The notes: generated by a model not told the origin, from the letters alone. DNA of 64,000 nucleotides from Rufibacter glacialis (GCF_008271745.1 NZ_VKKZ01000019.1:558001-622000); one strand, 5' to 3'; shown: positions 7,992-16,385, numbered from the stretch's first letter. Made by a program: numbers and translations.

Positions 7992-9092
7992 ATGGCAGCC
8001 GGGTATAGATTCACAGATTTCGTGCCGGAGGAACCCCAGGACAAAGGCTTTGAGGCCTTGCTCCAGATATTCCTCCAGTTGATCACCCTCACCGCCGGAG
8101 ACGTGGCCGAAGCCATGTCCTGGATGAGCGAGCTGGACAAAAAGTTCAACCTCACCGACGACTCCTATGGCCTGGGGGATTTCTTCGAGGACCTCAAGAA
8201 GAACGGGTACATAGATGACAAAGGCCCAGACGGGCAGTTCAAGCTACAGGCAAAAGGCGAGCAGAAGATTAGGAAAAGTGCGCTGGAAGAGATTTTCGGG
8301 AAACTGAAGAAAGGCGGCAAGGGCAACCACAACACCCCCAAGACCGGCATCGGCGATGAACCTTCCGCCGACCAGCGCGAATTCCGCTTCGGCGATGCCG
8401 CCGAGCAGATTGAGTTGACCGAGTCCATCCGCAACGCCCAGATTGAGCACGGCATAGGCGATGATTTCTTTCTGACGGAGCAGGACTTGGAAGTGACCGA
8501 GCGCGAGCACAAGTCGCAGACCAGCACCGTGCTCATGATTGACATCTCGCACTCCATGATCCTGTACGGCGAAGACCGCATCACGCCCGCCAAGAAAGTA
8601 GCCATGGCCCTGGCCGAGCTGGTGAAGATCAAGTACCCCAAAGACAACCTGGACATCATTGTGTTTGGGAACGATGCCTGGCAGATCACGGTGAAAGACT
8701 TGCCCTACCTCATGGTGGGGCCGTACCACACTAACACCGTGGCCGGGCTGGAACTGGCCATGGACCTGCTGCGCCGCCGCAAGACCAGCAACAAGCAGAT
8801 CTTCATGATCACCGACGGCAAACCCACCTGCCTGAAAGAAGGCCTGAAGTACTACAAAAACAGTTTCGGGCTGGACCGGAAAGTGGTGAACAAGACGCTG
8901 AACCTGGCGGCGCAGTGCCGGCGGCTGGGCATACCCATCACCACGTTCATGATCGCCACAGACCCGTACCTGCAGCAGTTCGTGGAAGAGTTCACGCAGG
9001 TGAACAATGGGCAGGCGTATTACAGCGGCCTTCAGGGCCTGGGTGACCTGGTGTTCCGCGACTACGGCCGCAACAAGAAAAAGCGGATGTAG
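7992..9092 (+). CDS. VWA domain protein (partner of MoxR/Mg-chelatase-like ATPase)
   Basis: The 366-residue product has a helical N-terminal region (1-110), a charged linker, and a C-terminal von Willebrand A domain with an intact MIDAS: D184-S186-S188 in DISHS, a threonine in HTNT (247-249), and D275 in ITDGK. Proteins of this type work with MoxR/BchI-like AAA+ ATPases, probably as a substrate-binding or metal-insertion adaptor. The matching ATPase gene is 807 bp downstream on the same strand. No signal peptide is present, so it should be cytosolic. The client protein is unknown. Confidence 0.85.
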   Translation: MAAGYRFTDFVPEEPQDKGFEALLQIFLQLITLTAGDVAEAMSWMSELDKKFNLTDDSYGLGDFFEDLKKNGYIDDKGPDGQFKLQAKGEQKIRKSALEEIFGKLKKGGKGNHNTPKTGIGDEPSADQREFRFGDAAEQIELTESIRNAQIEHGIGDDFFLTEQDLEVTEREHKSQTSTVLMIDISHSMILYGEDRITPAKKVAMALAELVKIKYPKDNLDIIVFGNDAWQITVKDLPYLMVGPYHTNTVAGLELAMDLLRRRKTSNKQIFMITDGKPTCLKEGLKYYKNSFGLDRKVVNKTLNLAAQCRRLGIPITTFMIATDPYLQQFVEEFTQVNNGQAYYSGLQGLGDLVFRDYGRNKKKRM

Positions 9093-9102
9093 CCGATGGG
9101 CG

Positions 9103-9132
9103 TTTAGCGGCCTTTTTTGAGAAAAGAGGCGG
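9103..9132. repeat. Dispersed palindromic repeat, copy
   Basis: GCGGCC, a T run, GAGAAAAGAGGCGG: a degenerate copy of the window-wide GGCC...GTTTTC...GAAAA...GGCC element, 11 bp after the VWA stop. Confidence 0.4.
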
Positions 9133-9140
9133 TTAATATG

Positions 9141-9320
9141 TTATTGCTGGCCTTTTTTGATCTCGCGGCGCCGTAGCTCATTGCCCCAAATGCCTAGTGC
9201 CATGGCTACTGCGATAAGGATATAGGAGCCAGACTTTTCCATAACATGGGAGATTCTTAAGGCGGCGACAGCCACTGCCAGGGCAGAGGCAAGGAGATAT
9301 AGTAAGGAAGACGTTCTCAT
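9141..9320 (-). CDS. Small membrane protein, paralogue of the neighbouring 62-aa protein
   Basis: A 59-codon frame on the minus strand, ATG at 9320 and TAA at 9141. The product has two hydrophobic segments (LLYLLASALAVAVAALRISH and YILIAVAMALGIWGNELRRR) and ends in a basic tail. It aligns along its whole length with the 62-residue product at 9551-9739: MRTSSLLY against MKTHNLLY, ALRISHVMEK against ALRITHTIEK, and a basic C-terminus in both. That paralogy is the main evidence that this frame is real and that the longer overlapping frame at 9178-9456 is not. Function unknown; it may touch the VWA/AAA+ machinery by location only. Confidence 0.7.
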   Translation of the reverse strand: MRTSSLLYLLASALAVAVAALRISHVMEKSGSYILIAVAMALGIWGNELRRREIKKGQQ

Positions 9321-9513
9321 AGGGAGTACGAGCTAAGAAATAAACCTTGTAATCCCGCAAGTACCGCTTGTGCTCCCGCAAGTTTGAGCGAAGCGGTAAC
9401 TTGTGGGAACTAGGAGGCCAGTTTGCAACTGGCGAATTTAAAAATGCTGGCTCCAACTGGCCTTATACGGGTAGGCGAAGGCAGTAAAACGGAAAGGAAA
9501 TAGAGAGCAACAG

Positions 9514-9546
9514 TTTTAAGCCTGCTTTTTGAAAATAAAGGCAAAA
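9514..9546. repeat. Dispersed palindromic repeat, copy
   Basis: TTTTAAGCC, CTTTTTGAAAATA, AAGGCAAAA: arms and core of the window-wide element are clear, immediately 3' of the 62-aa gene. Confidence 0.55.
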
Positions 9547-9550
9547 GTGT

Positions 9551-9739
9551 TTATAAGGTTGTATTCTCCAGGTTCCGTTGATACTTCTTCTTCAACCAGG
9601 CGGCTAGCAGGGACAATGCGATACTAGACCAGAAAATGATGTCAAAGGTAGGCTTCTCAATAGTGTGGGTGATTCTCAGTGCAGCACCCAGTATCACCAT
9701 GGAAGTGGCAATGATATAGAGAAGATTATGTGTTTTCAT
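9551..9739 (-). CDS. Small two-helix membrane protein
   Basis: A 62-residue protein with two predicted membrane helices (residues 6-22 and 31-48) joined by a short loop with RITHTIEKP, and a positively charged tail (WLKKKYQRN). The pattern (hydrophobic, ..L+ITH.., hydrophobic) recalls short GldL-like proteins of Bacteroidota, but the similarity is too weak to assign a function. The frame extends to 9769, but a TATCTTTC box at 9757-9764 supports starting at 9739. A paralogue of 59 residues lies downstream at 9141-9320. Both oppose the flanking VWA and AAA+ genes. Confidence 0.75.
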   Translation of the reverse strand: MKTHNLLYIIATSMVILGAALRITHTIEKPTFDIIFWSSIALSLLAAWLKKKYQRNLENTTL

Positions 9740-9756
9740 AAAGGAAGGTTTGAAAC

Positions 9757-9764
9757 GAAAGATA
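9757..9764 (-). promoter_or_regulatory. -7-like box for the small membrane protein gene
   Basis: The minus strand reads TATCTTTC, one mismatch from TAnnTTTG, 18 bp upstream of the ATG at 9739. Confidence 0.35.
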
Positions 9765-9824
9765 CCCATTTTTTTCGTTCAGCCAATTGAACGTAGCTGT
9801 TAAAAGAAGCAATCATAAATTCTG

Positions 9825-9859
9825 TTTTCGGCTCTATTTTAAAAAAATAAGGCCGAAAA
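9825..9859. repeat. Dispersed palindromic repeat, copy
   Basis: Arms TTTTCGGC (9825-9832) and GCCGAAAA (9852-9859) flank an A/T core with a GNNNTATTTT start. It lies between the small membrane protein gene and the AAA+ gene. Confidence 0.55.
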
Positions 9860-9898
9860 TGGGAATAAGACCAACCATTAACCATCAGCAAACAGAAA

Positions 9899-11434
9899 AT
9901 GCTTTATACTGATATACCTGCAGAGCAACTGCACAAGATCAAGACCTTGGGCCAGTTGAAGGCCGCCGGCTATGAGCCGCGAAGCGTGAAGGAAGAACTG
10001 CGCGCCAACCTCATCCAGAAACTGAGCAGCGGCGAAGAGGTGTTCCCCGGTATCTTCGGGTACGAGGAAACCGTGATCCCAGACCTTCAGCGTGCCATCC
10101 TGAGCCGCCACCACATCAACCTGCTGGGCTTGCGCGGACAGGCCAAGACCCGCATAGCGCGCCTCCTGGTGCAGCTCCTGGACGAGTATGTACCCGTGGT
10201 AGCCGGCTCTGAGCTGAACGATGACCCCCTGCAGCCGCTTTCGCGTTATGCCTTGGATCAGATTGCCCACCACGGCGACGACACCCCCGTCAGTTGGCTG
10301 CACCGCGACGAGCGCTACACCGAGAAACTGGCTACCCCAGACGTCTCCGTAGCCGACCTCATCGGCGATGCCGACCCTATCAAAGCCGCTACCTTGAAAT
10401 TGCCGTACTCAGATGAGCGCGTGATCCACTTCGGGCTGATCCCAAGGGCGCACCGCGGTATCTTCGTGATCAACGAACTGCCCGATCTGCAGGCTCGCAT
10501 CCAGGTGTCATTGTTCAACATTCTGCAGGAAGGCGATATCCAGATAAGGGGCTTCAAGATCAGGCTGCCGCTGGACATCCAGTTCGTGTTCACGGCCAAC
10601 CCCGAGGACTACACCAACCGCGGTTCCATTGTGACCCCGCTCAAAGACCGGATTGACTCCCAGATCATCACGCATTACCCTAAGAACATAGAGGTAGGCA
10701 AGCGCATCACCAAGCAGGAGGCCCGCATTGCGCCGGTGCAGAAAGACCGCGTGAAAGGCCATGAACTTATCCATGACCTGGTAGAGCAAATTGCCTTTGA
10801 GGCCCGCGAGAGCGAATACGTAGACGCGAAAAGCGGCGTGTCGGCACGGTTGACTATTTCTGCTTATGAGAGTGTGGTAAGTGCCGCGGAAAGGCGCGTG
10901 CTGCTCAACGGCGAGACCCAGACCCATGTGCGTGTCGCGGATTTCCTGGCCGCGGTTCCGGCCGTGACGGGCAAGGTGGAACTGGTGTACGAAGGGGAGC
11001 AGGAAGGCGCCGGCGGCGTGGCTTATCGGTTGATGGGCAAAGCCATCAGAACGCAGTTCCTGCACTACTTCCCGGACCCAGACAAGTTCAAGAAGCAGAA
11101 AGAGAAGGACCCCTACAAGAAAGTGACCGCCTGGTTCTCAGACGGCCACACCCTGGACCTGCTCAATGACGCCTCAGACGCCGAGTACAAGCGGGAACTG
11201 AACCAGGTGCCGGGCCTTTCTGAGGTGGTGAACAAATTCCAGGCAACGCCGCAGAGCGAAGCCGAGCACCTTTTCTGGATGGAGTTCTGCCTGCACGGCC
11301 TGGCCGAGTACAGCCTTATCTCCCGCAACCGTCTTACCGCCGGTCTACAGTTCAAAGACCTGCTCAGCAGCATGTTCTCCGGCGGCGGCTTCACCCTCAC
11401 CGAAGACGACGAGGACGACAACGACCGTTTTTAG
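9899..11434 (+). CDS. Magnesium chelatase subunit I/MoxR-like AAA+ ATPase
   Basis: AAA+ ATPase of 511 residues. Walker A is GLRGQAKT (77-84), the Walker B region is GIFVINEL (187-194, with N in place of the usual D), sensor 1 is FTANPEDY (231-238), and PLKDRID (R251) is the likely arginine finger. The layout matches BchI/MoxR-like ATPases that act with VWA proteins; the VWA gene at 7992-9092 is the obvious partner. The C-terminal ~200 residues are helical and end in an acidic tail (TEDDEDDNDR). No chlorophyll or cobalamin genes are present, so Mg-chelatase activity is not implied. The stop codon TAG lies within a copy of the dispersed palindrome. Confidence 0.87.
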   Translation: MLYTDIPAEQLHKIKTLGQLKAAGYEPRSVKEELRANLIQKLSSGEEVFPGIFGYEETVIPDLQRAILSRHHINLLGLRGQAKTRIARLLVQLLDEYVPVVAGSELNDDPLQPLSRYALDQIAHHGDDTPVSWLHRDERYTEKLATPDVSVADLIGDADPIKAATLKLPYSDERVIHFGLIPRAHRGIFVINELPDLQARIQVSLFNILQEGDIQIRGFKIRLPLDIQFVFTANPEDYTNRGSIVTPLKDRIDSQIITHYPKNIEVGKRITKQEARIAPVQKDRVKGHELIHDLVEQIAFEARESEYVDAKSGVSARLTISAYESVVSAAERRVLLNGETQTHVRVADFLAAVPAVTGKVELVYEGEQEGAGGVAYRLMGKAIRTQFLHYFPDPDKFKKQKEKDPYKKVTAWFSDGHTLDLLNDASDAEYKRELNQVPGLSEVVNKFQATPQSEAEHLFWMEFCLHGLAEYSLISRNRLTAGLQFKDLLSSMFSGGGFTLTEDDEDDNDRF

Positions 11435-11461
11435 GCTTGTTTTCTTAAAATTAGGCGAAAA
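11428..11461. repeat. Dispersed palindromic repeat, copy overlapping the AAA+ stop codon
   Basis: TTTTTAGGCTTGTTTTC, TTAAAATTAGGCGAAAA. The TAG stop of the AAA+ gene (11432-11434) is part of the left arm. Confidence 0.6.
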
Positions 11462-11470
11462 TCTTCCTTC

Positions 11471-11506
11471 TAAAGCGCCCGTGGCTGATCTGCCGCGGGC
11501 GCTTTA
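11471..11506 (+). terminator. Terminator of the AAA+ ATPase gene
   Basis: TAAAGCGCCCG pairs with CGGGCGCTTTA and the stem continues inward through a G-T wobble to about 16 bp; a short T run follows. Confidence 0.75.
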
Positions 11507-11565
11507 ACTTTTTAGGGGTGTCTCAAGTACAACCTTTACCCGTTGCTCTCACTAGAATCCGTTCT

Positions 11566-12300
11566 ATGCCCAACTTTTTCATCACACTGCTTCCGTTGCT
11601 AGGGTTCATGGTGGTGCACCTGCTGGGGTACCGCTTGAAGTTTCTGGAGGGCATGCCGCGCAGCATCTGGTTGTCTGGAGCGGGCGGGGTGAGTGTGGCT
11701 TACGTTTTCCTGCACTTGTTCCCAGAATTGCAGGAAGGCCAGGCGCACGTGGAGAAGGCCGCGCGGGGGCAGGGATTGTTTTTCCTGGAGCACCACATGT
11801 ATGTGATGGCCCTGGTGGGATTGGTGCTGTTCTACGGCATTGAGCGCCTGGCCATCAATACCAGAAGAGGCGGCAAAGGAGCTGGTGATGAAACCCCTGT
11901 CTCAGTTTTCTGGGTGCACATGGGTTCCTTCGCGCTTTACAACGCCTTGATTGGCTACCTGCTGCACAAGCGCGAAGAGGAATCGGCCCAGGAGATTCTG
12001 TTTTACTGGGTGGCCATGGCCCTGCACTTTCTGGTCAATGACTTCGGGCTGCGCGAACACCACAAAGAGCGCTACCAGAAACTGGGCCGATGGCTTTTGG
12101 TGGCTGCCTTGGCCCTGGGCTGGGGCATAGGATTATTAGTGGAGGTCTCAGCTGCGGCCACCGCGCTGCTCCTGGCTTTCTTAGCGGGTGGGGTAATTCT
12201 CAACGTTTTGAAAGAGGAACTGCCCGAAGAGCGGGAAAGTAGGTTCTCAGCTTTCTTGGTAGGTACCGCCGTGTATGCGGCCCTTCTGTTGTTGCTCTAA
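11566..12300 (+). CDS. Polytopic membrane protein, ZIP-like
   Basis: A 244-residue protein with about eight hydrophobic segments. HLFPEL in the second segment and KEELPEE before the last helix recall the metal-binding helices of ZIP transporters, and HHMYV and HKREEES lie in loops. The usual histidine-rich loop and the full ZIP signature are missing, so transport of a divalent metal is only a suggestion. The frame reaches back to 11518, but the terminator of the upstream gene sits just before it, and the ATG at 11566 directly precedes the first helix. Confidence 0.6.
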   Translation: MPNFFITLLPLLGFMVVHLLGYRLKFLEGMPRSIWLSGAGGVSVAYVFLHLFPELQEGQAHVEKAARGQGLFFLEHHMYVMALVGLVLFYGIERLAINTRRGGKGAGDETPVSVFWVHMGSFALYNALIGYLLHKREEESAQEILFYWVAMALHFLVNDFGLREHHKERYQKLGRWLLVAALALGWGIGLLVEVSAAATALLLAFLAGGVILNVLKEELPEERESRFSAFLVGTAVYAALLLLL

Positions 12301-12311
12301 GCCAAGTTTTG

Positions 12312-12343
12312 TTTTTTGCCTGTTTTGGGAAAATAAGCCAAAG
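12312..12343. repeat. Dispersed palindromic repeat, copy
   Basis: TTTTTTGCCTGTTTTGG, GAAAATAAGCCAAA: a good match to the consensus, 12 bp after the ZIP-like gene. Confidence 0.6.
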
Positions 12344-12374
12344 AACCAGTTTTAATTTAACCTTGCTTTCATAA

Positions 12375-12408
12375 AAATAGCCGGAAAACGTACGTCTTCC
12401 GGCTATTT
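12375..12408. terminator. Bidirectional terminator between convergent genes
   Basis: AAATAGCCGGAA (12375-12386) pairs with TTCCGGCTATTT (12397-12408). It lies between the ends of the ZIP-like gene and the cyclophilin gene. Confidence 0.8.
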
Positions 12409-12468
12409 CATCTGCACTGGGTGAAAGGCTAGCCTGAGGTGTACTTCAGCCCAACTTTCCCAAGTTGT

Positions 12469-12927
12469 TTACGCCTCGTTTACCACGATTTTCTGGATGC
12501 GGTCACCGGCTTTGATTTCATCAATCACCTCCAGGCCTTCTACCACTTTCCCGAAGCAGGTGTGGTTGCGGTCCAGGTGCGCAGTGTTGTTACGGCTGTG
12601 GCAAACGAAGAACTGTGATCCGCCGGTGTTGCGGCCTGCGTGGGCCATAGACAACACGCCACGGTCATGGTACTGGTTCTCGCCAGATAATTCACAGTCA
12701 ATCTTGTAACCGGGTCCGCCGGTGCCGGGCATGCCTTTGGCGCCTTCGCGGGAGTTAGGGCAACCGCCCTGGATCACGAAATCAGGCAATACGCGGTGAA
12801 ACGTAAGGCCGTCATAGAAGCCGTCTTTGGCCAGTTTGGTGAAGTTCTCAACGGTTTTAGGAGCATCTTTCTCGTAGAATTCTACTTTCATGACTCCTTT
12901 GGCGGTATGGATTTCTGCGGTTTTCAT
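12469..12927 (-). CDS. Cyclophilin-type peptidyl-prolyl cis-trans isomerase
   Basis: Catalyses proline cis-trans isomerisation during protein folding. The 152-residue product is a bare cyclophilin domain: [13 protein letters not shown] carries the catalytic arginine and the FxxxIQGG core, followed by [27 protein letters not shown] and [15 protein letters not shown]. No signal peptide or lipobox is visible, so it should be cytosolic. Its promoter box is at 13007-13014 and it ends at a bidirectional terminator. Confidence 0.93.
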   Translation of the reverse strand: MKTAEIHTAKGVMKVEFYEKDAPKTVENFTKLAKDGFYDGLTFHRVLPDFVIQGGCPNSREGAKGMPGTGGPGYKIDCELSGENQYHDRGVLSMAHAGRNTGGSQFFVCHSRNNTAHLDRNHTCFGKVVEGLEVIDEIKAGDRIQKIVVNEA

Positions 12928-13006
12928 CGGTTAATGTGCTAATTAGTGAATGTGCTGGTGTGTTCTTTAAAACGGATCAAGCCTTTCAGGTCTGTCTGTT
13001 TCCGGG

Positions 13007-13014
13007 CAAAGGTA
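13007..13014 (-). promoter_or_regulatory. -7 box for the cyclophilin gene
   Basis: The minus strand reads TACCTTTG, an exact match to TAnnTTTG, 80 bp upstream of the ATG. Confidence 0.45.
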
Positions 13015-13110
13015 CGAATTTTACCGCTACCGCCCAGGTGATTCCCTCCCAAGAAATAGAACCGCTGTTTGCCGGCCGTTTTTTCAAAATAGCCCCTAAA
13101 CGCTATAGAG

Positions 13111-13208
13111 ACTCAAGACTCAAGACGCAAGATCTAAGATTCCAAACTCAGAACTCAGAACTCAGGACTCAGAACTCAAGACTCAGAACTCAAGACTCAG
13201 AACTAAAG
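13111..13208. repeat. Heptad tandem repeat array (14 units, ACTCARR)
   Basis: Fourteen consecutive 7-bp units, mostly ACTCAAG, ACTCAGA and ACTCAGG, with three degenerate units near the left end. The array ends 2 bp before the stop codon of rsgA (minus strand), so it forms the first part of the rsgA 3' untranslated region. Similar arrays sit at 44396-44444 and 44957-45019. Confidence 0.85.
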
Positions 13209-13210
13209 GC

Positions 13211-14134
13211 TTACCTATGTGAATCATCGTTCTGCAGCAGGCTGAGGTAGCTCTCGTAGCGGGGTAGGGCGATCTTGCCTTTCTTCACGGCGTCCTGAAT
13301 GGCGCAACCCGGCTCGTTCACGTGGATGCAGTTGTCAAAGCGGCATTTGTTCAGGCGCGCGCGCATTTCCGGGAAATAGTGGCCAATCTCTTCCTTCTTC
13401 ATTTCCACCACGCCCAATTCTTTGATGCCGGGTGTGTCAATGAGGTAGGTGTTGTTTCCTACTTCAAACATCTCGGCGAAGGTGGTGGTGTGCACGCCTT
13501 TGTCTGAGAATGCCGAGATCTCCGAGGTCTTGATGTCCAGATCAGGTACCAGGCTGTTGACCAACGTACTTTTGCCCACCCCGGAATGGCCGGTGAACAA
13601 GGTCACTTTCTCCGCGAGCAGTCCCTGGATCTCCGAGATGCCTTCGCCGGTATGCGCCGAACACGGAAAACAGGGGTAGCCAATCTGTTGGTAGAGCTGC
13701 ATGACCTGGTCCAGGTACCCTTGGGTGTCCTGGTCGTAAAGATCCAGCTTGTTGAACAGGAGCGTGGCCGGAATGCTGTAGGCCTCTGCGGTGACCAGGA
13801 ACCGGTCAATAAACCCAAAGGAGGTACGCGGCGAGACCAACGTGACCACCAGAAAGGCTTGGTCCAGGTTAGAGGCCACAATGTGGGCATGGTGCGCCTT
13901 GTGGGTAGACTTCCGGATGATGTAGTTGCGCCGCGGTTTTATCACGGTGATCACCGCCTGGTGCTCACCACCCTCGGGCTCCAGGGTCACTTCATCGCCC
14001 ACGGCGATGGGGTTGCTTACCTTGAGGCCTTTGTTCTTGAATTTCCCGCGAAGGCGGCATTTGTACAGCTGCCCTTCTGCGTGGCCGCGTACCAGATACC
14101 AAGATCCTGTTGATTTTACTACTGTCCCTGTCAT
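13211..14134 (-). CDS. rsgA: Ribosome small subunit-dependent GTPase A
   Basis: Circularly permuted GTPase that helps late 30S subunit maturation. The N-terminal OB fold is followed by G4 NKLD (128-131), G1 GHSGVGKST (182-190), G3 DTPG (233-236) and a zinc knuckle (C264, C269, H271, C277). The 307-residue length is typical. The frame extends to 14155, but the ATG at 14134 overlaps the upstream waaA stop as ATGA, and family members start MxGxVxKSTG. The 3' end abuts a heptad repeat array. Confidence 0.95.
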   Translation of the reverse strand: MTGTVVKSTGSWYLVRGHAEGQLYKCRLRGKFKNKGLKVSNPIAVGDEVTLEPEGGEHQAVITVIKPRRNYIIRKSTHKAHHAHIVASNLDQAFLVVTLVSPRTSFGFIDRFLVTAEAYSIPATLLFNKLDLYDQDTQGYLDQVMQLYQQIGYPCFPCSAHTGEGISEIQGLLAEKVTLFTGHSGVGKSTLVNSLVPDLDIKTSEISAFSDKGVHTTTFAEMFEVGNNTYLIDTPGIKELGVVEMKKEEIGHYFPEMRARLNKCRFDNCIHVNEPGCAIQDAVKKGKIALPRYESYLSLLQNDDSHR

Positions 14135-15387
14135 GCTTGCCGCGAAGGTAACCAATATTCCAAAGATGTTAAGATACGGTCAGTAGCGCCGGCCTGTTTC
14201 TGGAGGTAGGCTTGGGTTTTGGCTCTTATTTTCTCCAGCGAGGCAGGTTCTTCCAGCAGTTTCGCAAACTTCTGGCTGAGGTCCTGGGACGAACGGACGC
14301 TGAAGGCCGACCCGGCGGTTACCAGATCAATGGCCTCCTGGAACTTCTCATACTTCGGACCGAAGAAAATGGGTGGCCCAAAGGCGGCTGGTTCCAGGGT
14401 GTTGTGCAGGCCCTTCCCAAACGCGCCGCCCACGTAGGCGTAGGTGGCGTACTGGTAAAGGCCAGAGAGCATACCAATGTTGTCAATGAGCAGGAGTCGG
14501 TAGTTGGCCACGGTGGCAGCATCTGCCTGGGAGTACCGGATAGCCTGCCCGGGGAATTGTTGTTCCTGCTGGGTGAGTTCTTTGTCATGGATCTCGTGCG
14601 GGGCCAGAATGAACTTGAGGGTGGGCAACTGTTGCTGCAGGAAGGGCAGCAATACGGCCATGTCCTGGGGCCAGCTGCTTCCGATCACCATGACCGGGGA
14701 ATCGCCTTTGAAGGCTTGGGCAATGGGGTTAGGGGCGGCGCTTTGAGCGTTCTGCAACACCCGGTCTACCCGCGTATCACCAGCTAGGCTCATTTTGGTG
14801 AAGCCAATGCCAGCCAGCAGTTGCACCGACTCCTGGTTCTGGGTGTAAATGTGGGTGAAGCGCTCCAGAATACGCCGGTAGAATTCCCCGTTCCGCTGGA
14901 AGTAAATCTGGTTAGGGCGGAACGTAGCAGAAATGGAGAACAACGGGATGTGCCGCTTGCGCAGTGCTTTGGTGTAATGGTGCCAGAACTCGTATTTCAC
15001 AAACACGGCCAGCTGCGGTTTCACCAGGTGCAGGAACCGGCGGGCATTCTCAGCGGTATCCAGTGGAAGGTAGAATATATAATCGGCGCCGGCGTAGTTC
15101 TTCCGGATCTCATACCCGGAGGGGGAGAAGAAGGTTAGCACGATCTGGTAATGGGGGAATTTCTGCCGGAAGGCCTCAATGAGTGGTCGGCCTTGCTCAA
15201 ATTCGCCCAGGCTGGCGCAATGGAACCAGGCGATGGGGGCGGTATGGTTCTGTAGCTTTTGCTCTATTTCCTGGAAAACATCTTTGCGCCCCTTTACCCA
15301 GAGGGCAGCCTTGGGGTGGAAAGGAGCGGCCAACCGTACCCCAAGCCCATAGGCCCGTACCCCCACCTCATATAGAATCTTTGACAT
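14131..15387 (-). CDS. waaA: 3-deoxy-D-manno-octulosonic acid (Kdo) transferase
   Basis: Inner-membrane-associated glycosyltransferase (GT30) that attaches Kdo to lipid A precursor in LPS synthesis. ASLGEFEQGRPL carries the catalytic glutamate (E62), and the C-terminal GT-B half shows GGAFGKGLHNTLEPAAFG, the CMP-Kdo binding region. The 418-residue length is normal. It is translationally coupled to rsgA (4-bp overlap). A TATCTTTA box lies at 15440-15447. Confidence 0.93.
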   Translation of the reverse strand: MSKILYEVGVRAYGLGVRLAAPFHPKAALWVKGRKDVFQEIEQKLQNHTAPIAWFHCASLGEFEQGRPLIEAFRQKFPHYQIVLTFFSPSGYEIRKNYAGADYIFYLPLDTAENARRFLHLVKPQLAVFVKYEFWHHYTKALRKRHIPLFSISATFRPNQIYFQRNGEFYRRILERFTHIYTQNQESVQLLAGIGFTKMSLAGDTRVDRVLQNAQSAAPNPIAQAFKGDSPVMVIGSSWPQDMAVLLPFLQQQLPTLKFILAPHEIHDKELTQQEQQFPGQAIRYSQADAATVANYRLLLIDNIGMLSGLYQYATYAYVGGAFGKGLHNTLEPAAFGPPIFFGPKYEKFQEAIDLVTAGSAFSVRSSQDLSQKFAKLLEEPASLEKIRAKTQAYLQKQAGATDRILTSLEYWLPSRQA

Positions 15388-15439
15388 CGCTTTCCGGTTT
15401 TTGTTTCAATATCCCGTTACCGCGGCAACGCTGGTACGG

Positions 15440-15447
15440 TAAAGATA
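15440..15447 (-). promoter_or_regulatory. -7-like box for waaA-rsgA
   Basis: The minus strand reads TATCTTTA, one mismatch from TAnnTTTG, 53 bp upstream of waaA. Confidence 0.35.
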
Positions 15448-15620
15448 CTCCGTATTTTGCTCCAAGGCGCATCTTGCAAGGGTATTTTGCCTGGTGTAAC
15501 CCGTCTGGCAGATCTGGGACCCGCGCCTGGCCTTGGGCAGCACTGGGGTTCTGGGATTACAGCGATAGGTTTCTTTCCTTATGGACCAGGTGTTCAGGAA
15601 GAGCCGCAGAGAGGGCAGGG

Positions 15621-15659
15621 CCAAAAAAAAAGCCCCTGATGACCCAGGGACTTTTTTGG
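15621..15659 (-). terminator. Terminator of the 2-Cys peroxiredoxin gene
   Basis: An A-rich left arm ending GCCCCTG pairs with CAGGGACTTTTTTGG across a 6-nt loop; on the minus strand the hairpin ends in a run of nine T, 18 bp after the stop. Confidence 0.85.
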
Positions 15660-15676
15660 TGAAGCAATTTCTATTC

Positions 15677-16306
15677 TTAGCGGCTTGCCAGGTAAGAAGA
15701 AACGCCTTCATGGGTTGCCTGCATGGCTTCCTGGCCTTCTTCCCAGTTAGCTGGGCAAACTTCGCCTTTTTCTTCAAAGTACTGCAACGCGTCTACCATT
15801 CTCAGGGCTTCGTCAATGCTGCGGCCCAGAGGCATGTCATTCACCACTTGGTGGCGCACAATGCCTTGCTTGTCAATGAGGAACAGACCACGGTAGGCTA
15901 CCGGCTCTCCAACAAAGATCATTTCGCCTTCTTCGTTGTAGTCATAGTGGCCAGCCAGCACGTCATAGTTAGAGGAGATGGTCTTGGTGGCATCTGCTAC
16001 CAGTGGGTAGGTCACGCCTTCAATACCGCCTCTTTCGCGTGGGGTGTTCAACCAGGCCCAGTGCGACTGGTGCGTGTCTGTAGAGCAACCTACCACGGCT
16101 ACGCCTTTGCGGGTAAACTCCTCTAATCTGTCCTGGAACGCGATGATTTCGGTAGGGCACACAAAGGTGAAGTCCATGGGGTAGAAATAGAACAACACGT
16201 GTTGTTTCCCAATGTATTGATCTAAAGAAAAATCCTCTTCGAATTCTAAATCTACTACTGCAGTAGCTTTGAAAGATGGTGCTTTTTTACCTACTAATAC
16301 TGCCAT
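15677..16306 (-). CDS. Typical 2-Cys peroxiredoxin (AhpC/Prx1 type)
   Basis: Thiol peroxidase reducing hydrogen peroxide, peroxynitrite and organic peroxides. The peroxidatic cysteine is C50 in DFTFVCPTE and the resolving cysteine is C184 in GEVCPANW. GGIEGVTYPL (GGLG-type) and the C-terminal tail make it the eukaryote-like, hyperoxidation-sensitive subtype. The product is 209 residues and cytosolic. A strong promoter (TTG, 20 nt, TACCTTTG) precedes it and a good terminator follows, so it is an independently transcribed, probably highly expressed gene. Confidence 0.94.
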   Translation of the reverse strand: MAVLVGKKAPSFKATAVVDLEFEEDFSLDQYIGKQHVLFYFYPMDFTFVCPTEIIAFQDRLEEFTRKGVAVVGCSTDTHQSHWAWLNTPRERGGIEGVTYPLVADATKTISSNYDVLAGHYDYNEEGEMIFVGEPVAYRGLFLIDKQGIVRHQVVNDMPLGRSIDEALRMVDALQYFEEKGEVCPANWEEGQEAMQATHEGVSSYLASR

Positions 16307-16385
16307 GATTTACGGGTAAGGTTAAAGGTTACTATTTGGTAAAACGCTTTAAATCTAAGAAAAACCAGAAGCGCCTTTACGGGTG

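Noticed and set aside
9178-9456. 92-codon minus-strand frame between the VWA and AAA+ genes
   Set aside because: No resemblance to any protein; the overlapping 59-codon frame is supported by its neighbour.
13111-13208. CRISPR array
   Set aside because: Units are 7 bp in tandem without spacers, and no cas genes occur in the window.
15406-15777. 123-codon minus-strand frame between waaA and the peroxiredoxin gene
   Set aside because: Passes through the peroxiredoxin terminator and overlaps its 3' end; low-quality composition.
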